A stretch of 64,000 bases of DNA from Sinorhizobium sp. RAC02 (lineage in GTDB: Bacteria; Pseudomonadota; Alphaproteobacteria; Rhizobiales; Rhizobiaceae). Numbering within the stretch: the stretch's first letter is position 1; each line of letters begins with the position of its first letter. The position numbers and the translations under genes are program-made. Where the stretch lies: positions 3,960,501 through 4,024,500 of the forward strand of contig NZ_CP016450.1 of assembly GCF_001713395.1 (NCBI RefSeq), read 5' to 3'. Positions 59,601-64,000 of this stretch are shown piece after piece. The notes beneath the pieces were generated by a model. The model had not been told where the DNA came from, ran no database searches, and was given only the letters and a program-made list of their open reading frames with translations.

Positions 59601-61372
59601 CGGAATACCTGGTCAACGCGGACATGCTGCAGATCAAGGTCGCGCAGGGTGCCAAGCCCGGCGAAGGCGGCCAGCTGCCCGGTCACAAGGTGGATGCGAC
59701 GGTCGCAAAAACCCGTCACTCCACGCCGGGCGTCGGTCTCATCTCGCCGCCGCCGCACCATGATATCTACTCGATCGAGGATCTGGCGCAGCTCATCTAT
59801 GACCTGAAGAACGTCAACCCCGAGGCCGATATCTCGGTCAAGCTCGTCTCGGAAGTCGGCGTCGGCACGGTTGCCGCCGGTGTTGCCAAGGCGCGCGCGG
59901 ACCATATCACGATCGCCGGTTTCGACGGTGGCACGGGTGCTTCGCCGCTCACCTCGCTGAAGCATGCCGGTTCCCCCTGGGAAATCGGCCTTGCCGAAAC
60001 GCACCAGACGCTCGTGCTGAACAAGCTGCGTTCGCGCATTGCGCTGCAGGTCGATGGTGGCCTGAAGACCGGCCGCGACGTCGTCATCGGTGCGCTGCTG
60101 GGCGCCGATGAGTTCGGCTTTGCCACCGCGCCGCTGATTGCGGCCGGCTGCATCATGATGCGTAAGTGCCACCTCAACACCTGTCCGGTGGGGGTTGCGA
60201 CGCAGGACCCGGTTCTGCGCAAGCGCTTCAAGGGCGCGCCGGAGCATGTCATCAACTACTTCTTCTTCGTTGCCGAAGAGGTGCGCGAAATCCTGGCTTC
60301 GCTCGGCGTTCGCTCGCTGAACGAGATCATCGGCGCCTCGGAACTGCTCGAGAAGGAGACGATGATTTCGCACTGGAAGGCGAACGGGCTCGATTTCAGC
60401 CGCATCTTCCACAAGGTCGATGCGCCGAAGGAGGCGACCTACTGGACCGAGCGGCAGAACCACCCGATCCACGACATCCTCGACCGCAAGCTCATCGAGC
60501 AGGCCAAGCCCGCGCTGGAATCGAAGACGCCCGTCGCCTTCGAGGTCGATATCAAGAACGTCGATCGCTCGGCCGGCGCGATGCTCTCCGGGGCCGTCGC
60601 CAAGCGTTATGGCTTCAAGGGCCTGAAGGACGATACGATCTCGGTGAAGCTGCATGGCACGGCCGGCCAGTCCTTCGCCGCGTTCCTGGCCCGGGGTATC
60701 ACCTTCGACCTCGTCGGCGCCGGCAACGACTATGTCGGCAAGGGTCTTTCGGGTGGCCGCATCATCGTGCGTCCGCCGGAAGGCAACCGGGCGGTACCGC
60801 ATGAGTCGATTATTGTCGGCAACACGGTTCTCTATGGGGCGATCGCCGGTGAGTGCTACTTCAACGGCGTTGCTGGCGAGCGTTTTGCGGTGCGCAACTC
60901 CGGTGCGGTGGCCGTCGTCGAGGGCGTGGGCGACCATGGCTGCGAATACATGACGGGCGGTGTCGTCGTCGTTATGGGCCAGACCGGGCGCAACTTCGCG
61001 GCCGGCATGTCGGGCGGCGTTGCCTACGTGCTGGACGAGGCCGGTGATTTCGCCCGCCGCTGCAACATGGCGATGGTCGAACTCGAGCCGGTGCCGGAAG
61101 AGGACGACATGCTGGAGAAGCTGCACCACCACGGTGGCGACCTCATGCACAAGGGCATGGTCGACGTGTCCGACGACATGACACGCCATGACGAGGAGCG
61201 GCTTTATCAGCTGATCTCGAACCACCTGCACTATACGGGCTCGCCGCGGGCCAAGGAGATCCTCGACAACTGGGTCGAGTATCGCCCGAAATTCCGCAAG
61301 GTGATGCCGGTCGAGTATCGCCGCGCTCTCGAAGAGATGGAGCGCATGAGGATGGGGGTCGCTGCCGAGTGA
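56648..61372 (+). CDS. gltB: glutamate synthase (NADPH) large subunit
   Basis: 1574 residues from the ATG at 56648, supported by AAGGAGG; an in-frame upstream start at 56561 has no site. With GltD it makes glutamate from glutamine and 2-oxoglutarate. A propeptide ends before the N-terminal nucleophile Cys in [16 protein letters not shown]; the class II amidotransferase domain follows. The central and FMN-binding synthase domains contain [20 protein letters not shown] and [18 protein letters not shown]. The 3Fe-4S cluster Cys are in [15 protein letters not shown]. The C-terminal beta-helix (GxxG repeats) closes with [20 protein letters not shown]. Slightly longer than E. coli, as in rhizobia. 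Confidence 0.97.
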   Translation: MTDMTPSNGFRQNRTQITATDAKTRPSTTGMPKRQGLYDPRNEHDACGVGFVAHLKGQKSHQIVKDGLFMLENLTHRGAVGADPLMGDGAGILVQIPDRFFREEMAIQGITLPKAGEYAVGHIFMPQDEKLVDYFKKVIGDVIAEEGQVLIGFRDVPVDNASLSKAPEIAATEPRHVQVFVGAGREAATNAEFERRLFTLRKVISNRIYDEYEGEESNFYPVSLSSTTIVYKGMFLAYQVGAYYKDLADPRFESAVALVHQRFSTNTFPSWKLAHPYRMVAHNGEINTLRGNVNWMAARQASVSSPLFGDDITKLWPISYEGQSDTACFDNALEFLVRGGYSMAHAAMMLIPEAWSGNQLMSPERKAFYEYHAALMEPWDGPAAVAFTDGRQVGAMLDRNGLRPARYLVTDDDRVILASEAGTLPVKEESIIKKWRLQPGKMLLIDMEEGRVISDDEVKSALASKHPYRDWLGNTQIILEELGPVEPRALRRDVSLRDRQQAFGYTQEDTRLLMSPMATTGQEAIGSMGTDTPISAMSDKTKLLYTYFKQNFAQVTNPPIDPIREELVMSLVSFIGPRPNILDHGGAAKAKRMEVRQPILTNGDLEKIRSIGHVEDLFDTKTLDFTYDVSRGAESMPEMLTRLCERAEHAVNGGYNIIVLSDRQIGPDRVAIPALLATAAVHHHLIRKGLRTSVGLVVETGEPREVHHFCLLAGYGAEAINPYLAFDTLTDMHKRGEFPKEVDGEEIVYRYIKAIGKGILKVMSKMGISTYQSYCGAQIFDAIGLSSELVDKYFFGTATTIEGIGLEQIATETFNRHKAAFGRDPLLANTLDIGGEYAYRMRGEDHAWTPDVIASLQHAVRGNAADRYKEFAELVNASSLRMNTIRGLFAIKGAEAAGRKPISIDEVESAADIVKRFSTGAMSFGSISREAHTTLAVAMNRIGGKSNTGEGGEEADRYLPRPDGSANPERSAIKQVASGRFGVTTEYLVNADMLQIKVAQGAKPGEGGQLPGHKVDATVAKTRHSTPGVGLISPPPHHDIYSIEDLAQLIYDLKNVNPEADISVKLVSEVGVGTVAAGVAKARADHITIAGFDGGTGASPLTSLKHAGSPWEIGLAETHQTLVLNKLRSRIALQVDGGLKTGRDVVIGALLGADEFGFATAPLIAAGCIMMRKCHLNTCPVGVATQDPVLRKRFKGAPEHVINYFFFVAEEVREILASLGVRSLNEIIGASELLEKETMISHWKANGLDFSRIFHKVDAPKEATYWTERQNHPIHDILDRKLIEQAKPALESKTPVAFEVDIKNVDRSAGAMLSGAVAKRYGFKGLKDDTISVKLHGTAGQSFAAFLARGITFDLVGAGNDYVGKGLSGGRIIVRPPEGNRAVPHESIIVGNTVLYGAIAGECYFNGVAGERFAVRNSGAVAVVEGVGDHGCEYMTGGVVVVMGQTGRNFAAGMSGGVAYVLDEAGDFARRCNMAMVELEPVPEEDDMLEKLHHHGGDLMHKGMVDVSDDMTRHDEERLYQLISNHLHYTGSPRAKEILDNWVEYRPKFRKVMPVEYRRALEEMERMRMGVAAE

Positions 61373-61516
61373 GGCAGCGGTTTTCGACCTTCACCGACTG
61401 ATTGCGCGCCGTAAGGACAGCGAAATCAGGATCGAATTCATCTTAACCGGCGCGACAGCGGAGCTGCGCACCGGTCCGGGGCCTTGAAGGCACCGTCTTG
61501 AGCAAGGATTTTTGAA

Positions 61517-62974
61517 GTGGGCAAGGTAACTGGTTTCATGGAAATCGACCGACAGGTGGCGAAGTATCAGCCGGCCTCCGACCGCATCCGCCATTTCCGC
61601 GAATTCACCATCCCCATGTCGGACCCGGAGGTCCAGAAGCAGGCCGCACGCTGCATGGACTGCGGCATTCCCTATTGCCACGGCCCGACCGGGTGTCCGG
61701 TGCACAACCAGATTCCCGACTGGAACGACCTCGTCTATAACGGCAACTGGGAAGAGGCGATCCGCAACCTGCATTCGACCAACAATTTTCCGGAGTTCAC
61801 CGGCCGCGTCTGCCCCGCACCCTGCGAGGAGGCCTGCACGCTGAACCTCGAGGACGCGCCGGTCTCCATCAAGACCGTCGAGCAGGCGATTGCCGACAAG
61901 GCCTATGAAATGGGCTACATCGTGCCGCAGCCGGCGACGGTGAAGACCGGCAAGAAGGTCGCCGTCATCGGTTCCGGCCCTTCCGGCATGGCGGCTGCCC
62001 AGCAGCTCGCCCGCGCCGGCCACGAAGTTCATCTCTACGAGCGCGAATCCAAGGCCGGTGGCCTGCTGCGTTATGGCATTCCGGACTTCAAGATGGAGAA
62101 GAACTTCATCGACCGTCGCGTCGACCAGATGCGCGGCGAGGGCGTGACCTTCCATTACGGCGTCAATGTCGGCGTCGACAAGCCGATGGACGAGATGCTC
62201 GCCGAGCATGACGCTGTTCTCTACTGCGGCGGCTCCGAAACGCCGCGCGATGCAGGCATTCCGGGCGTCGAGTTCGCAGGCGTGCATGATGCCATGCCCT
62301 ATCTCGTGCAGCAGAACCGTCGTGTCGGTCGCGAGAACATCGACAGCGTCGGCTGGCCGTCCGATCCGATCCTTGCCGGTGGAAAGCATATCGTCGTCGT
62401 CGGCGGTGGCGATACCGCGTCCGACTGCGTCGGCACGGCGTTCCGCCAAGGTGCGGTGAAGGTCACCCAGCTCGACATCCGTCCGCAGCCGCCGGAAAAG
62501 GAAGACAAGCTCGCCGTCTGGCCGTTCTGGGCGACGAAGATGCGCACCTCCTCCTCGCAGGCCGAAGGCGCCGTGCGCGAGTTCCAGGTCGGTACGCTCG
62601 AATTCGTCGGCGACGAGGATGGTGTCCTGATCGGCGTGAAGTGCTGCCAGGTAGACGACCGCCGCAAGCCGATCGCCGGCACGGAGTTTATCATCAAGGC
62701 CGACCTCGCCTTCATCGCCATCGGTTTCCGCGGTCCCTTCACCGACAGCGTGCTGAAGGACCTCGGCGACAAGCTTGCGATCAACACCGACAAGCGCGGC
62801 TCATCCAACGTCATCGCCAACGAGCGTGACTACAAGACCTCGGTCGACAAGCTCTGGACTGCCGGCGACGTGCGCCGCGGCCAGTCGCTCGTCGTCTGGG
62901 CGATCCGTGAAGGCCGCCAGGCCGCACGCGCGATTGACGAAGCGCTGATGGGCGCGACCACGCTGCCGCGTTGA
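61517..62974 (+). CDS. gltD: glutamate synthase (NADPH) small subunit
   Basis: 485 residues from the GTG at 61517, with AAGGA nine bases upstream, 144 bp after gltB. It supplies electrons from NADPH through FAD and two 4Fe-4S clusters. Cluster Cys are in ARCMDCGIPYCHGPTGCPVH and CPAPCEEACTLN. The FAD fingerprint is VAVIGSGPSGMAAAQQLARA, the NADPH site HIVVVGGGDTASDCVGTAF, and the closing motif is TAGDVRRGQSLVVWAIREGR. A strong terminator follows. Confidence 0.97.
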   Translation: MGKVTGFMEIDRQVAKYQPASDRIRHFREFTIPMSDPEVQKQAARCMDCGIPYCHGPTGCPVHNQIPDWNDLVYNGNWEEAIRNLHSTNNFPEFTGRVCPAPCEEACTLNLEDAPVSIKTVEQAIADKAYEMGYIVPQPATVKTGKKVAVIGSGPSGMAAAQQLARAGHEVHLYERESKAGGLLRYGIPDFKMEKNFIDRRVDQMRGEGVTFHYGVNVGVDKPMDEMLAEHDAVLYCGGSETPRDAGIPGVEFAGVHDAMPYLVQQNRRVGRENIDSVGWPSDPILAGGKHIVVVGGGDTASDCVGTAFRQGAVKVTQLDIRPQPPEKEDKLAVWPFWATKMRTSSSQAEGAVREFQVGTLEFVGDEDGVLIGVKCCQVDDRRKPIAGTEFIIKADLAFIAIGFRGPFTDSVLKDLGDKLAINTDKRGSSNVIANERDYKTSVDKLWTAGDVRRGQSLVVWAIREGRQAARAIDEALMGATTLPR

Positions 62975-62988
62975 GTCTCAAGAAACAG

Positions 62989-63027
62989 AAAAGGGCGCGT
63001 CGGGAAACCGACGCGCCCTTTTATTTT
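62989..63027 (+). terminator. gltD terminator
   Basis: Perfect 15-bp stem (62989-63003 with 63008-63022), GAAA loop, then a T-rich tail. On the minus strand it is also followed by T residues, so it probably serves the converging gene ending at 63039 too. Confidence 0.95.
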
Positions 63028-63038
63028 AAGCCGCTCGA

Positions 63039-64000
63039 TCAAGGCGTCGCGGTCTTGTCCAGACGGAAATCGTCGACGCGGCCGAGCGGCGCATCGGCGA
63101 TCTCGCCCTTCTCGACCAGCTTTTCGCGCAGGCTCTTGCCATTACCCTTGGTCGTCACGCCGCCGAGCAGGGCGGTGCCGCCGTCGAGCGCCGGGTCGGC
63201 AAGGCTGATCGGCTGCGTCTTGGTAATCTCCGCATCCTCGACCGGGGGTGTGGCGACCACGAGATCCTTAAGGTCGCCCTGCAGGCCGGGGCCGTCTGCG
63301 GCGGCATCCCCCAGCAAGCGGCGGATTTCCTTTTCGACGTAGAAGGCGAGCTTGCGTTTGCCGGCCTTCGTGAAGTTGATGCCATCCGAGCCGCGCAGGC
63401 GCACCTGCTGACCGTTGATATCGGAGCCAGAGGTCACGAACTTGCCGTTCTCGTCGACGAAGCCATCCCAGATATCGACGAATTCGCCGCCCGTCTTCTC
63501 GACGCTTGCGCGGTAGATCGTGTTGAGCGTGGTCATGTCCGCGGTGAGCGCAGAGGACTGGAAGGCCGGCATGCCGACCCAGAGCATTGGCTTGCCGCTA
63601 TCGCGCGCCAGGGTCGCAAGCAGGGCGACACGCGCCTCGTATTCCTTCGTCCACGCCTCGGAGCGGAATTTTTCCTTTTCCCCTGCAACGGGCATCTGCT
63701 GGCGGTCGTTGGCCCCCATGCTGATGACCACGAGGGCGGGCTTGGTTTCGGCGATCAGGCCGGGAAGCGAAGCGGGCCAGTCGTAATAATCATCGCGCAC
63801 GATGCCGGAGGAGCCGTTCGTGTGGCGTTCGACGACGATGCCGGGCGTTGTCTCGAAGGCGGTGGCCAGACCTTCGCCTAGGCTGCCGGCGATGAAGTCG
63901 CCGACGACCAGCACGACCTTGGCGTCTGGCAGTTTTTCGATCTCGACCGGCGCCGGCTTGGCGACGACGGCCGTCGGCTGTCTCTTCTTGCGCGTGACGG
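63039..64000 (-). CDS. SGNH/DUF459-family protein, C-terminal part (cut by window edge)
   Basis: At least 319 residues are in the window; the frame continues past the edge (KPAPVEIEKLPDAKVVLVVG). It is an SGNH-hydrolase fold of the DUF459 type. Block I reads VVLVVGDFIAGSLGEGL, block III VISMGANDRQQM, and the last block GSDGINFTKAGKRKLAFYVE. The normal catalytic Ser (GDS) is replaced by Phe and the normal His (DGxH) by Asn. A basic, Pro-rich stretch before the domain suggests a membrane or cell-envelope anchor upstream. Function unknown. Confidence 0.85.
   Translation of the reverse strand, partial: VTRKKRQPTAVVAKPAPVEIEKLPDAKVVLVVGDFIAGSLGEGLATAFETTPGIVVERHTNGSSGIVRDDYYDWPASLPGLIAETKPALVVISMGANDRQQMPVAGEKEKFRSEAWTKEYEARVALLATLARDSGKPMLWVGMPAFQSSALTADMTTLNTIYRASVEKTGGEFVDIWDGFVDENGKFVTSGSDINGQQVRLRGSDGINFTKAGKRKLAFYVEKEIRRLLGDAAADGPGLQGDLKDLVVATPPVEDAEITKTQPISLADPALDGGTALLGGVTTKGNGKSLREKLVEKGEIADAPLGRVDDFRLDKTATP

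Noticed and set aside
57560..61231. 1223-residue open frame on the minus strand
   Set aside because: Antisense to gltB, which has all catalytic and cluster motifs. The frame is an effect of codon-position GC bias.

Overview
The window is a GC-rich chromosomal segment from an alphaproteobacterium of the Rhizobiaceae (Rhizobium/Agrobacterium/Ensifer/Shinella group). The main evidence is the six-gene glgP-B-C-A-pgm-glgX operon, the soxBDAG sarcosine oxidase operon, a cpdR-type single-domain response regulator, an MmgR/suhB-type small RNA beside an inositol-monophosphatase-family gene, a ROSE-type thermometer before a small heat-shock gene, and a RIME-like palindromic intergenic repeat. No phage, transposase, CRISPR array or plasmid gene was seen. 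This is core-type chromosome with a few accessory patches.

Layout. 1-4.2 kb: end of a MarR-like gene, then a probable metal-related + strand cluster (creatininase-family hydrolase, COG0523 GTPase with a long His-rich loop, WD40 protein, serine acetyltransferase). 4.4-5.9 kb: TPR lipoprotein and rpsU. 6.2-11.7 kb: heterotetrameric sarcosine oxidase, with an unfamiliar 131-residue gene inserted between soxB and soxD. 11.8-12.8 kb: GNAT acetyltransferase and MaoC-like hydratase. 12.8-23.9 kb: glycogen operon. 24.1-25.3 kb: Tad-like protein with a von Willebrand A domain. 25.4-32.2 kb: a gene set typical of predicted peptide-tagging systems (two transglutaminase-core proteins, one fused to DUF2126, and a circularly permuted ATP-grasp/alpha-E fusion). 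This is the best candidate for an uncharacterised system. 32.3-34.6 kb: chemoreceptor.

34.8-37.4 kb: a marR-DUF899-VOC unit divergent from a GFA-family gene, with two matching inverted-repeat operators between them. 37.4-44.5 kb: ilvD, an unusual GntR regulator with two winged-helix domains, a VOC gene, and a sugar-acid locus (UxaA-family dehydratase, GntR regulator, DgoD). 44.6-49.7 kb: small lipoprotein, LytS-type kinase, uracil/xanthine permease with a structured leader, a small helical protein, an RTX calcium-binding protein and a short possible gene remnant. 49.7-54.2 kb: tRNA-Val, cpdR, an N-formylglutamate amidohydrolase family gene, MmgR sRNA, a hisN/suhB-like phosphatase, a lysophospholipase-like hydrolase and a GNAT enzyme. 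54.2-56.1 kb: RpoH-type promoter, ROSE element, hsp20, a palindromic repeat and a threonine aldolase. 56.6-63 kb: gltB and gltD. 63 kb to the end: partial SGNH/DUF459 protein that lacks the usual catalytic Ser and His.

The coherent metabolic themes are carbon storage (glg), one-carbon and methylamine metabolism (sox), nitrogen assimilation (gltBD), sugar-acid degradation (uxaA/dgoD) and branched-chain amino acid synthesis (ilvD). All functional calls come from reading motifs by eye. No database search was run.
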